From NCBI RefSeq assembly GCF_932526225.1, contig NC_064046.1, forward strand, positions 6,993,219 to 7,057,218: a DNA stretch of 64,000 nt, written 5' to 3'. Below are positions 30,146 through 40,271 of this stretch, piece after piece; the first letter of the stretch is position 1; each line of letters begins with the position of its first letter. The notes under the pieces were generated by a model. That model made no database searches. It saw only the letters and a list, made by a program, of their open reading frames with translations, and was not told the DNA's origin. Source of the DNA: Nematostella vectensis. Its lineage: Eukaryota; Cnidaria; Anthozoa; Actiniaria; Edwardsiidae. Both the position numbers and the translations under genes were made by a program.

Positions 30146-30881
30146 GGTCTGGGCTGGGCTGCGGCTCAGGAGTGACTGGGGGTGTGGGGAGGGTCCGGCT
30201 TCGTTTTACCGTTTTTACGTTTCCCACGCGTTCCTCGGGGGTGAGGTCCTCCTCCCGACAGTAGACCCGGGTGGGGCGGTGAGGGAGCACGTGGTTGCGA
30301 AGCCTGTAGCGGTTGGGGGTGTTGGGGTGGAAGTCGAAGTAGAGGTAGCCCCAGGGCTTGCGGGTGGCGTGCTCGAAGGCTTCCGTGACCTGGGGGACGC
30401 GTCCTGGGAAGGCTTGCATGGCGAGCTGGCGTACAGCCAGTTGGTCCCGAGGGTTTCTGAAACAGAAGACGCAGTGGGTGTCGAGGCTGAGCGTGCGCAT
30501 GTTCTTTTTTTGTTGGAAGAGGTTCTGGGTGATCAAGATCACCGTGATGTCGTGATGGTGGGACTCGCGGGTGAACAGGCTTTTGAGGCGGGGGCATCCT
30601 CCATCAGATCGTCGATGTCCAAGAGCCCCAGAGTGTCGTGGGGACCGAACAGGGTCGCCGCGTTCCCGGGGAACCCACGGTGGAACTCTACCTCCATCGC
30701 GTTTGGCCATAAGGTCATACGCGGGCTGTGGCTCCGCGTAGCAGCAGATGATGCGACGGAAGGGTCTGTCGAAGCATCGGGGGTGGTGGTGGATGAGTTG
30801 TTGGATGAGGGTGGTTTTTCCATAATGGCTAGGTCCCACCACCATCAGGCTGCAGGGGGTGTGGATGCATTCGTCTTCCAT
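30015..30881 (-). pseudogene. A32-like DNA-packaging ATPase with compensating frameshifts
   Basis: A 288-residue ORF with Walker A at residues 16-23 (GPSHYGKT) in CSLMVVGPSHYGKTTLIQQL. The expected Walker B (TLGLLDIDDLMEDA) is present but in another frame, at about 30660-30610. The main frame is restored after it (HDITVILITQNLFQ). So one frameshift near 30700 and an opposite one near 30597 leave the ends in register. The C-terminal part (RDQLAVRQLAMQAFPG, GYLYFDFHPNTPNRYRLR) fits the family. The enzyme should pump DNA into capsids. The stretch after about residue 240 is low-complexity and overlaps the next gene. Confidence 0.85.
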
Positions 30882-30986
30882 CGTCGGGAGTAAATGCGGG
30901 GAGGGGAATGTGGGAGGGGCTTTTTTAAGAAAAGTGAAGAGACCGGAGACCCTGGTTCCCTGTGTTTTATTGGTTTTCTCTCTCTC

Positions 30987-31514
30987 TTAGGAACAAGGAC
31001 TACACGTGCATTGAGGGCGGGACCCTTGTTGGCAGGTGCACCGGGGGCAAGTCTGGTTGGGACAGGTTTGAGCAGCCAGCTGCACCATCAGGTCGTTGGC
31101 TTCGGGGTCTGTGGTGTAGTGGGTGTGGAGCACGGTGTCTTGGGGGATCCCTCGGGCCCGGTGGCGTAAGTAGAAGAGACAATGTTGGCCACAGACGTCG
31201 AAGGTCGGAGACTGAAGGCTCTGTGGGTTGTAGGTGACGGCGTCCCGGAGGCGGCACGCGGCGGCCAAGTGGGTGCCATAGACGTGAGGTGGGTACCCAT
31301 AACTGTCGAACCATTCGCAGGTGTCTTGGGTGAAGAAGAGGGCCACCCAATGCTGCCCAGGGCGGGTGCTGGGGTCCGTGTTGGCGATGTAAGCGGCCGG
31401 GGTGGGGACGTGGTGTGGGTGCTGGGGGAGACGGTCGGCGGGACGGACGCATTGAAACAGGGGCGCGAGGGCCTTATCCGCCAGGGCTTTCTCGAGCAGG
31501 TCTTGGGTGTTCAT
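30987..31514 (-). CDS. Adenain-like cysteine protease (maturation protease)
   Basis: A 175-residue intact ORF. The catalytic histidine block is GQHWVALFF at about residues 73-81, with FDSYGYPP after it carrying the acidic residue. The cysteine block is DVCGQHCLFYL at about 126-136, with the oxyanion glutamine and catalytic cysteine in CGQHC. This is the order of peptidase family C5 (adenovirus protease), which processes virion proteins in Polinton-type viruses. The cysteine-rich tail (CPNQTCPRCTCQQ) is unusual and may bind metal. It lies just upstream of the ATPase in the same direction and appears undamaged. Confidence 0.85.
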   Translation of the reverse strand: MNTQDLLEKALADKALAPLFQCVRPADRLPQHPHHVPTPAAYIANTDPSTRPGQHWVALFFTQDTCEWFDSYGYPPHVYGTHLAAACRLRDAVTYNPQSLQSPTFDVCGQHCLFYLRHRARGIPQDTVLHTHYTTDPEANDLMVQLAAQTCPNQTCPRCTCQQGSRPQCTCSPCS

Positions 31515-31537
31515 TGGATGTCGTACACCGGCTGCCT

Positions 31538-32151
31538 TTAGGCGTCGACCAAGAGTTCGGTGTACGCCTTGGTCGTGGCTTGTGTGAAGTCGATGTAGAT
31601 GTCGACAATGCCTTTATGCTGTGGGTGGGCGAACCCTGAGGCCGCGTTGCCCCCAGGGGTCAGGTCAAACACCATGACGCCGTACCCATTGGCGAACTCC
31701 TTGTGGGTGGTGGACACCAACCCCATCGATTGGTTGGCGGTTCCAGCGATGGCCCCCAGGGTGTCGTAGTAGAGGTCAGCAACCCACCCGTCGGTCATCT
31801 TGTTTGGGGGGCGGGCATCTCGATGCCGTCCACGACCACCTTGATCGTGCTGAGCATGCTGGTGGGGAAGTTAAATGGGTTGTGGCGGTAGCTCCCGTTG
31901 TACCGCTTGCTGTCCACAAAGGCCACGAAGATGCGGTTGGGGCGGTCCCCCACAAACACGTCTTGTAACTTGGTGGAGCGTAGTCCCTGGGGAATCTCTC
32001 GGGTCTTGATGATCAGGGGACGGACAGGGAACTTGACGGTATCAGGGGCGGCACTGTGGACCACCCCTTCCTCGCTGGGGGAAGCTTTCCTCGCACCCAT
32101 CAGGCGCCCCTCGACGGACAGACGGAGGGTGAGGGTGGGAACAAGACCCCC
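31538..32151 (-). pseudogene. Double-jelly-roll major capsid protein, C-terminal part only
   Basis: The frame down to 31795 contains VKFPVRPLIIKTREIPQGL, RPNRIFVAFVDSKRYNGSY and RHNPFNFPTSMLSTIKVVVD. After a one-base shift at 31795-31798 the next frame has YGVMVFDLTPGG and GIVDIYIDFTQATTK. The motifs 'IPxG...P.RI.VxxVDxxxYNGSxxxNPFNF' and 'GYxxxxFDLTP' are diagnostic of Polinton capsid proteins (F54H12.2-like). Only about 190 C-terminal residues remain of a protein usually near 600. Directly upstream, in the same frame but across one TGA (32152-32154), lies the integrase. The N-terminal part was lost by an internal deletion at that joint. Confidence 0.85.
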
Positions 32152-32620
32152 TCAGAAAATGGTGGTAAACGCCTCCACCAGGCTACCTCCCGTCTTGTCC
32201 TTCAGGGGAACCACCCAGGCGAATTTGCTGAGCACATCAATCACCGTCAAGAGGTACTTGACCCCATCGTTGTCCCGGCGGAACGCTTGCAAGTCACACA
32301 AGTCGGCCTGCCACTGTTTGTCCATGCCTTGCACCATCACCCGTTGCCGGGGGTAGGTCCTACGCGCGGGCGCGTGGAGGTTGAAGGTGGGTTTTGAACG
32401 TAACCAATTCTTCACGTAGCTCAGGCTCGGACCCGTCTTTCCCCTCACTGCCCGCGCCAACTTGGTCACACCCCCCCCAAGCTCCCGCATTCCGTGGGTT
32501 ATAGTACCTCCTGTGGAGGAGGGCATCCCAAGCCTTCTTGGTCTGGGTCTGGGGTGGGACCCTCTTTTTCTTCTTGGCCCCCTTTCTCGGAAAAGGGGCG
32601 TTTCTCGTACTGGGGGCCAT
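32152..32620 (-). pseudogene. Polinton integrase, C-terminally truncated
   Basis: The N-terminal basic part (KGAKKKKRVPPQTQTKKAW, then LLHRRYYNPRNAG) is in one frame from about 32620. After a shift near 32480 comes SLSYVKNWLRSKPTFNLHA, then VQGMDKQWQADLCDLQAF with the first catalytic aspartate, and KYLLTVIDVLSKFAWVVPL. It ends KDKTGGSLVEAFTTIF at a TGA. The second aspartate and the glutamate of the DDE triad are missing, deleted together with the start of the capsid gene. It therefore cannot catalyse integration. Other family members continue with a QTDxGxEF block here. Confidence 0.85.
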
Positions 32621-32782
32621 CCAGTTGGGAGGCGTGGATCTCGATGTGCCCTAAACAACACGCAAGCATACAGCGAAGCCGTTCCCACGTAGAGCGGCAC
32701 TGTACAAAAGGGTGGGTGGGGTCTGGCGCACAGCACGACATCGCTCTAAACAATGGGGGAGGGGGCTACGGATTCCCCTCTT

Positions 32783-35700
32783 TTATGAGTTGGTCAAGTC
32801 CACGTGCCCGTAAGGAAGGGAGTGGATCCCATCCGGAAGAAGCACACGCTTGTTGTACACCATGCGAAACGTCTAACGGGAGGGGGTGGTGTGTAAGGTC
32901 CTTTGCCGCACGTCTCGCCGAATGGACCGGTTCGGAGACCAAGCGGAGACCATCCCTTCCTCGAGCAACTCCTCCATGGCACGCATCGTAACCACATCAG
33001 CGCTCCGCACATTGAGGTGCAGGCCCTTGACCTTGCAGACGGAGGCACCGCTGCGAGTGACGTAGGAATAGCTCTTGGGTCCCGTAGAGGTGAACCGCAC
33101 GATGGCGTCCCCAGGGGGTAACTCGCTCGTCAAGTCGCCTAGGTAATCGCCTAAGGTTTGGTCCCAAGCTCCTGGGGCTGCGACGTAGATCACACTGTCG
33201 GTGTCGTGGTACAGGCACCGGGAGCCCAACCGGCGCATCACGGCATACAACTTGAGGCGGGCGTACGTGGTGGTCAGCGCCGCTTACACCACGTTGGTAT
33301 GTCGTTGGGGTGTGACAAACTCATCGTACAGCTCATACTGGACTTGGAGGATCTCCTCGTTGGCCACAAACACATCCTTGACCTCGACGGTGTCCCCCAT
33401 CAGGAGATCAATGTAGCGCGCAGGCTCATCCACGTACTCGGTTTGGTGACGGTTGGGGCGCTCTCCAAATTTACCCCACATACTGTTGAGAAGCAGCTTC
33501 GCCATAGCCCTCAACCCTGGGTTGCTTCCGATCTTGATGGGGTCTAGGCGAATGCCTTGGTGAGTCTCGTACCGGTTCACGTAGTCCTCCTTTTAGGCCT
33601 CCGTCGTACATTCGGGAGGTCATCCCGAAGCCTCCTGCTTGATCTTGAGGAACGTGCTGACGTAGTCCCGGAACAAAACATCCCACTCCTCCCAGTGCCA
33701 AACCTCGTAGACGATCAACACCCGGTACCCCTGGCGCAGCGCCTCGCCTACCTCAGGGTGGCACCAGGCCCCCACCAGGGCACGCTTCTCCTCCTCCGTA
33801 TGGGGACACGCCCCTTGCACTTCGGCTTTGGCACCAGCCGCGCAGAGGGGGAACACCAGCTTGCCGCCTAGGTGAACAGGTAGCACAGGAAAATACAGGT
33901 CCCTGGGAGGGAGAATCTTGAGCTTGAGGAGCCCTCGGTAGACCGTGAGATCCTCCTCAAACTGCTCAGCAATGACCTCAGGGTGACCCACAGGGTAAGG
34001 CTCGTAGAAATTCACCCATGGGTACAAGGAGCAAAAGTCCACGTAGCGAATTTCACACCCCTCGGGGAGGTCCTCCACATCCTGGAGTAGTGTGATCGCA
34101 TTGGTCCGTCCCCCAAAGAAGGCGTCCCGAGGATTTAAGGGGATCGCCTTCTCCATGGCCACGGCTAGAGACGCCAGTGCCGGGTCCTCTTGGAGAACCT
34201 TGTCGAAGGCGCACTCCCAGACCTCCACCATCTCGTACCCTTGAGCCCGGATGGCCTCACACCGGTTCAACGTGTTGGTGTACAGTTCCTCCATGGTTAG
34301 ATGCTTGTGGGGGTTCAGGGTCTCTGGGCCAAAACACTGGGGACAACCATGGTAAAAGCACCCGTAGTACTCGTAGACCGTCCCTGTGGCCGCCGCATAC
34401 CCGTCCACTTTGTAGGGTCCCACCCGAAACTCGCCTTGGGCGTTCAAGATGGTCTGGAGGGTCACCCCATCGCGCTGGCTGCGGTACTGGAGCCAAAGAA
34501 GCGCTTTGGAGGACTGCACATCGTGTTGACGGTACCCTTGGCTAGAAAGGATGGCCACCGTGTCCTCAGATAAGAATAAGGTGCGCAGGACCCTGCTGGC
34601 CAACGAGGCAATCGTGACACACTCCTCAAAGGGGTACACGGTGGTCAAGGGGAACACCAGGCGACGGAAGGCCAAAACGGCACGCTTGAGGGCCTCGACA
34701 GCTTGGTGACAATACTCCGCCAGCTGGTCTTTCAACACCCACCGGGCCCCCTGCTGCACCTGTTCCGCGTGCCACACCCTCAAGGCCTTCGCTTCCGACT
34801 GTGACTTGTTCGGGAGGTCGTAGTAGCTCAGGTCCGGGATAGGGCCCTCGTACCCTTGGTGCTCGGGGGTGTTGAAAAAATGAGGAAACGTGCCTTTGCA
34901 AGCCACATCCTCAAAACCAAAGACTTTAGAAAGTCAAGACAACGCCATCTGGAAAAAGTTCAAGGTGCACTTCATCGTCACCTTCAACTCGGGGACACTG
35001 AGGCACATCACTTTCACCCCATTGAAGACCACGTTAGACTTGACCCCATTACGGATCAAGTACTCGAGGATGGGGTACGAGTCGTACCCTTTAAAGTTGT
35101 GGGCCAAACACGTGTACCCCTCGGTGCTCCCCCCAATCAGCCACACACAAAACGCCTCGGCGGTGAGAAAACTGTACTTCCGAGGTCCACAACGGGGACA
35201 GTCCCCAGCCTCCATGGGCCACTCGCAGCACAAGTGACACATCTTCTGCACGCCAGCAAAATTCACCACATGCCCCGACGCCAAAGGTTGGGCCTCGAAA
35301 TCGAAGACGATGTAGCGGAAGCCGTCCTTGCGCTTCAGGGTCACCGCCTCCCCCACAGGCATAAAGCACAAGTGGTCCGGTGGCACCACATCGTCACAGG
35401 TACGACACTTGTACTCCCCACACACGTGGGGCTTGTCGGGCTCCGCCTTGTGTAGATCCAGCACCTTCCCACAGTCCAAGCACCGTCGAAACCGCTGGCA
35501 GTACGACCACTGGACGGTCCCCCCACGACCATCGGGACGCGACTTGACCACACGGTGAGCCTCCCAGCAGGTCTGGCTGCGGAAGTAATGGTGATAGTCG
35601 GGACAGTCTCTCCAATCCCAGGGTTGGACTTGGTCATCAGGGCCCACCACCGGTAAGGAGCACCCCACCACCCCACAACTCCGACACAGGCCGTCACAAG

Positions 35701-36524
35701 GGTGCTGGGGAGACGAGTACCCCTTGTTGCACGTCTTGCAGAAATAGGTGTGTCCCAAGACCCGGTGAACTTTTGTGACATAGTCGTAGTGTCCCTCGGC
35801 GTAGTACAGGTACAAACGGTGCACCATGTCCCGGACCTCCCCCGAGTAGACCAAACTGTTAAAGTGCGACCTCGATACCACGTTCAGTTGGATCCCTTGA
35901 GGAGCCAAGTACGTCTGGAATTGAGCGATCTCCTCCAAGGTGCACGAGCGCAGGGGAACCCTCGCCGCAAGGTGAAGTGCCCGCGCCCGCGCACGCGCCG
36001 TCTGAATGGGGAGGCTCGGACTCCCTTTGCTGGGGTCGTAGATCTTCCTGTTCGCAAACAGGGGGTAACCCCGCACGTGGGCCAACCCCACCACGATGGC
36101 CCGCGCCGCGCACATCCCATCCCGATGGTGGATGCGCACCACGGAGCCACAGTTTTTCCGCCATCGCTCAAAATCCACACCGCGTGGGCCTTGACCATAA
36201 CGAGGGGGGCATGTGAGTGCGCACCACATGGACATCAAACTGACCATTCAACGCGAACTCCCTATGGGACTGGGCCACGCTAGCCATCACTCCCACCACC
36301 CTGTGAGGGGTCAATTGGTTACGATGCATGAAGGGGAGGGCAATAGGGTTCTCCAGTCCCTCACCCCCAAACGTCAAACGGACGTAGTCGTGGCCCGCCA
36401 CACCCTCCAACGTCTTGTCCAAAACATGTCCAAGCACGCCCTCCACATCGTCCAAAGCCTCTTGGAGGCGCTGTCGCTCCGGTAGGTCCACGCGCACCAC
36501 ATAGTCCGAACAAGACGTTCCCAT
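32783..36524 (-). pseudogene. Protein-primed family B DNA polymerase, five in-frame stops and one frameshift
   Basis: The span is about 1,247 codons, normal for the class. From 36524 the first 100 residues are in one frame (MGTSCSDYVVRVDLPER). After a shift near 36.2 kb one frame runs to TAA 32783-32785. The N-terminal region has cysteine-rich zinc-binding clusters (CNKGYSSPQHPCDGLCRSC, CLDCGKVLDLHKAEPDKPH). The exonuclease has FDFEAQ and HNFKGYDSYPIL. Polymerase motif A is YVDFCSLYPWVNF, motif B is KLLLNSMWGKFGE, motif C is YHDTDSVIY and the KxY box is GPKSYSYV. Stops interrupt the frame at 34934 (TGA), 33620 (TGA), 33593 (TAA), 33284 (TAA) and 32873 (TAG). All catalytic motifs survive. It replicates element DNA from a terminal protein primer when intact. 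Confidence 0.92.
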
Positions 36525-36860
36525 TTACTTCGACTTTCGGGTCTTCACATGTTCGATCCGATGCAACTCCTTAGATGAGGGTGGGGGTGGTGACGGTGAG
36601 GAGGACGTACCCCCACCCCCTCCCCCACCCACCTGTGGTGTCGACGCCGCCATCGTATCCAAATAGTGATCAAACAATCCATCCACCGAGTCAAACAACG
36701 GACCGACGGCACCGTGGGATAAAAGGTCCCCCTCCTCAGTCACTTCCCAAGACACCGCCGACTCTAAAGGAGATCTTAGCGGTCCATGGAACGATTCGTG
36801 ACGAGATTCACGCTCCTCCAGGTCTTGGAGGAACGCTTGCAACTCATCTTGCCACTCCAT
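36525..36860 (-). CDS. Acidic hypothetical protein upstream of polymerase B
   Basis: ATG 36858-36860 (MEWQDELQAFLQDLEERES) gives 111 residues, with LLSHGAVGPLFDSVDGLFDHYL in the middle. A glycine/serine/proline low-complexity stretch follows, and a basic end (HVKTRKSK). Its TAA stop abuts the ATG of the polymerase gene directly (TAAATG), which suggests coordinated expression. The frame is open further upstream, but the sequence before this ATG is not protein-like. No family is recognised. Confidence 0.5.
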   Translation of the reverse strand: MEWQDELQAFLQDLEERESRHESFHGPLRSPLESAVSWEVTEEGDLLSHGAVGPLFDSVDGLFDHYLDTMAASTPQVGGGGGGGTSSSPSPPPPSSKELHRIEHVKTRKSK

Positions 36861-36974
36861 CCCGCCAAAACAAGACCCTAAGACCCCCAGCGCAGCGCTT
36901 AAAAAAAGACTGCCACCACCCAGACGAGGCCGCCCCATTCCCCACACGGTCATGACCACCGCTCCCAACCACAC

Positions 36975-37526
36975 AGACCTTCATCACGAACTCGAAAAGA
37001 GCGATCTCTTAAGGAACGCCGGCAACACCACGTCTCTACCTCCCCCCAAGATACGTGGAACAGTGTTCCTCGTACTTTTACCCACGAGGGCAAGCGTGAG
37101 GACCCTACGACGGTCTTCACGCTCGCCCTCGCCTTCCCTATTTTTTCTCCTAGAAACTTCACCTATGGAGGACACCATTCCCCAAGGACCCTGAGGAAGA
37201 AAACGAAGGGAAAGGAGAAGGAAGAGCAAAGAAGCCAGAAGCCCCATCTCTTTCTTCAATCTTCCCCCCCCCCCCATCTTAACTTAATAAACGAAATAAA
37301 ATAAATCCACGAGTCAAAACCACCAAAGCGTTATGGTAATCGCTTCGGAACACCCTGCATTCCAGCCTGTCACCCAAAATAAACCTAAAAAGAGAAAAAC
37401 AATGCAAAAACATTCGCAAAATGTCCCCCCTCCTGTCACTCTCCTATCACCCCATCGATCACCCCACCGTCACCTGTCAACGATGCAAATTCAACACAAC
37501 ACGTTCACTAAGAGATATTTATTTAT
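36975..37526. other. Intergenic region of element C, no gene supported
   Basis: Short ORFs on both strands here are low-complexity. AATAAA-like sequences occur around 37288-37310. Confidence 0.4.
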
Positions 37527-37979
37527 TTATTTTATTTTATCTTCCTCTTCTCTGTCAATGGTACCAGTATCCCTATGGGGAGCCTCAGCCACCATCCATC
37601 TCTCGATCCCCCAAGGATCCTTGGGGAGCATGTAGTCTCTACGGGTCTCTCCGGTCACAGTAGACATCCACAACGGGGGAACCTCAGGGTTCAGGTAATA
37701 GTCGTAGCGGATGTCTGTGGTCACGGTAGGCATCCACGCCTCGATTTCCCAAAAAGAGTCTCTCTCGCGAGTCGCGCCCTGGGATGGCGATGGCGATGGT
37801 GATGGTGATGGCGATGGTAGTGAAGCCTTTGCCCGACAATGGGGACATGTGGGGTGGCGCCCGCGAAAAAATTGAGCCACGTTCCATCTCCCTAGACACT
37901 CTTGGTGAACTCTCTGCTTGCAACAGTCTGTGAGTTTCACACTCCCATTCCCATCCTCGATGCAAATAAAACACTCCAT
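37527..37979 (-). CDS. RING-finger protein gene 2
   Basis: ATG 37977-37979 opens MECFICIEDGNGSVKLTD, then CCKQRVHQECLGRWN and PTCPHCRAKA. The C-x2-C, CC-x4-H-x2-C and C-x2-C ligands make a RING-type domain in the first 60 residues. An SPSPSPSP linker follows, then a region rich in aromatic and acidic residues (YDYYLNPEVPPLW, DPWGIERWMVAEAPH). The 150-residue frame is intact. A role as E3 ubiquitin ligase is inferred only from the fold. A second RING gene lies at the other end of the same element. Confidence 0.65.
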   Translation of the reverse strand: MECFICIEDGNGSVKLTDCCKQRVHQECLGRWNVAQFFRGRHPTCPHCRAKASLPSPSPSPSPSPSQGATRERDSFWEIEAWMPTVTTDIRYDYYLNPEVPPLWMSTVTGETRRDYMLPKDPWGIERWMVAEAPHRDTGTIDREEEDKIK

Positions 37980-38217
37980 GTTTCCTCTCTCCCTAAAATA
38001 GACACACAACACCGTCTTGAAGTTTTTCCAAACTGTGAAAAAAAAAACCACTGGGCTCGTCACTTGTCTTTTACAACTTCCCGAGCTGTCGCCCATGCAA
38101 ATTCGCGCTACGCAAACCTGTCAAACCTAAGACAAGTTAGAACAAAGAAACACTACAAAACGTCAACCCCTCTCACGGAAGAGCTCACTCTAAAAGAACA
38201 CGCCACCAGAACACACC

Positions 38218-38562
38218 ATGGAACCGTTCCGGGAACCTTACCTAGCCTGTTGGGATGTCGGTAACCAGTTGGAACGCGCTGCCCAACTTCTAAAAGAACA
38301 CGCCGTGGACATCGCTCCGCGCACCGAGGGAACCCAACCGACCCCACGAAAACAACGCAAGAAAAAACAGACAACAAAAAAGAAAACCTTGTCAAAAACC
38401 TGTAAAACCCTCGCACCGAAATCGCAAAGAAAACCCCGACGTTCACGAACTAAAAAGACCCCACGACAAGCACAAAAGAACTGTCCACCAAGCACCAATG
38501 AGAGCTTAGCCCACGAGCAACACATCACCCTTAAAAACATGCAACACGGACAAGACTTTTAA
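38218..38562 (+). CDS. Lysine-rich basic protein
   Basis: A 114-residue ORF. It starts MEPFREPYLACWDVGNQLE and RAAQLLKEHAVDI, followed by a long lysine/threonine/arginine-rich section (KQRKKKQTTKKKTLSK, KSQRKPRRSRTKK). The composition suggests nucleic-acid binding, such as a core or nuclear protein. It heads the plus-strand pair of genes on the right arm of element C. No homologue is recognised. Confidence 0.5.
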   Translation: MEPFREPYLACWDVGNQLERAAQLLKEHAVDIAPRTEGTQPTPRKQRKKKQTTKKKTLSKTCKTLAPKSQRKPRRSRTKKTPRQAQKNCPPSTNESLAHEQHITLKNMQHGQDF

Positions 38563-38627
38563 TTTTACCACGCCACGAAAAAAGAACCGAGACCTCAAGA
38601 AAAATAAACCCAACGGAAGAAAAAACC

Positions 38628-39364
38628 ATGAACAGCCAAGTCCGTACCCCGTCCCCAAGACCCGGGGATTATTACAGTGTAGACATCGACATCCCCTGTG
38701 CAGTTACCTTTAGCCCACTAAATGGGTTTGAAAAAGCCCAATGTATGGAGCGCGCTGCCGTGACGTTGAGAATGCGTTCCGACGAGATACTGCAGGAGGC
38801 TAGAAAACTGCGGTACCTAGAGAACCAAAAAATCGAAAAACAACGCCTGGCGAGGAGAGAGGAGGAAGAAGAAGGGAGAGAAAACACCGAGGAGGATGGG
38901 GAAGAGAGACCAAGCGATGAAGAGCCCTTAGGAACGCCAATCCTTCCAAGAGACCCGTCATGGACACCTCTCTCAAAAAAATTTCCTTTATCGACCTCTC
39001 GAGAAACAATAGCGATGAGGAAGAGGAGAAGGAAAACACTAACCAAGAAGAGGAGGAGGGGGAGAACAGCAACAGCAGCTGGTCTTCCTCCTACGCAACC
39101 TCCGGAGGGTACGACAGCGACGGAGAGGGGGTCCAAGAGAAACGCCGCAAAATTAAAAAGATCCTTCTGGACCCTAACAAGCTCCACAGGCTCCGGGTGG
39201 TCTTAGAAAAGCGACGACTCCCCTACACCCCACATGCCCCTCGTCCCTCACCCGTGGAGAGCGATGAAGAGAGCCGTAGTAATAGTAGTAGTAGTGTGGA
39301 CCGGGACAAAGAAACTCCACCCCCATCGCCGCTACCCGCCACCGAAAGGGAAACGTCCGGATGA
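38628..39364 (+). pseudogene. Acidic right-arm protein, frameshift near 38980
   Basis: ATG 38628 begins MNSQVRTPSPRPGDYYSVD, then CAVTFSPLNGFEKAQCMERA and a helical, charged stretch up to DPSWTPLS. The other frame (38960-39364) takes over near an A7 run and reads KKISFIDLSRNNSDEEEE, a glutamate/serine-rich section, KIKKILLDPNKLHRLRVVLE and a proline-rich end. Since composition and structure carry on, I read these as one gene of about 245 codons broken by a homopolymer frameshift. No family is recognised. Confidence 0.5.
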
Positions 39365-39418
39365 GGAAAAAACAACACGCCTAGAAGGACACTTTTTTCC
39401 TCTTTTTATTACTCTTTT

Positions 39419-39592
<174 letters not shown>

Positions 39593-39940
39593 ACACCACC
39601 CCCGCATCCCACATCTCCGCAGCGGCCTTCCCCACCCACACCCCTACAATCTCCCGCCGACGCACATCCACGGCTGGAGGCACCCCCCGCTCGTGACCCC
39701 AACGACGACGCCCCTGGGAGGGTCCCATCCCACCCATCACCATCCCCCTCAACGACGAAGCTAACACTCGTGTATCAAAACCACTCTCAGAAACCTGACG
39801 CTTAAATAAGAGTGCCACAACCGCATACACAAAATAGTTTATTACACCGCGGATAGGAAACGTATCTACAACATCAACATTAACTCTAGACTCTACCGCT
39901 AGCTCTACAGAGGGTGTGTCCCACGCCTCGGTCAGTCCTC
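39593..39940. other. Region between microsatellite and right-arm genes
   Basis: No gene supported. Confidence 0.4.
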
Positions 39941-40258
39941 CTACAGTTCCATCTCTCCCTCGCCGCCGTTTCCGTCCCCGGAAAGCAACTGCTCTAGCTC
40001 CTTCTTCTTCATCCTTGCCTTCTTCTCTCTCATTTTCCTCTCCACGCTCTCCTCCTCCTCGCCCACAGGCCTGTAAAGCACCCCTCTCTTCTTCTTCTTC
40101 TGGGGTGTGGGAGGTACCTTGAACACCGTCGCCGCCACCAACTCCTCGTCCTCCTCGGAGGAGGACGCTGGGACTATCTTCCTCTCCTGAGACGGCCGCC
40201 ATACGTTAAAAGACTCCTGAGGAGGCTCACCCGCCCTCACAAAGCTTAAAGTACACAC
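39941..40258 (-). CDS. Charged hypothetical protein
   Basis: A 105-residue ORF starting MCTLSFVRAGEPPQESFNV, with an acidic stretch (ASSSEEDEELVAATVF), then TPQKKKKRG and a glutamate/lysine-rich helix (KKARMKKKELEQLL). The composition suggests a nuclear or regulatory protein. It lies 14 bases downstream of the preceding minus-strand gene. Family unknown. Confidence 0.45.
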   Translation of the reverse strand: MCTLSFVRAGEPPQESFNVWRPSQERKIVPASSSEEDEELVAATVFKVPPTPQKKKKRGVLYRPVGEEEESVERKMREKKARMKKKELEQLLSGDGNGGEGEMEL

Positions 40259-40271
40259 GCCCCTTGCTCTT

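Noticed and set aside
30036-30893. 285-codon plus-strand ORF over the ATPase gene
   Set aside because: It is the shadow of a GC-rich minus-strand gene that has Walker motifs.
34856-35455. 199-codon plus-strand ORF and other plus-strand ORFs across 32-36 kb
   Set aside because: Antisense shadows of the polymerase B gene.
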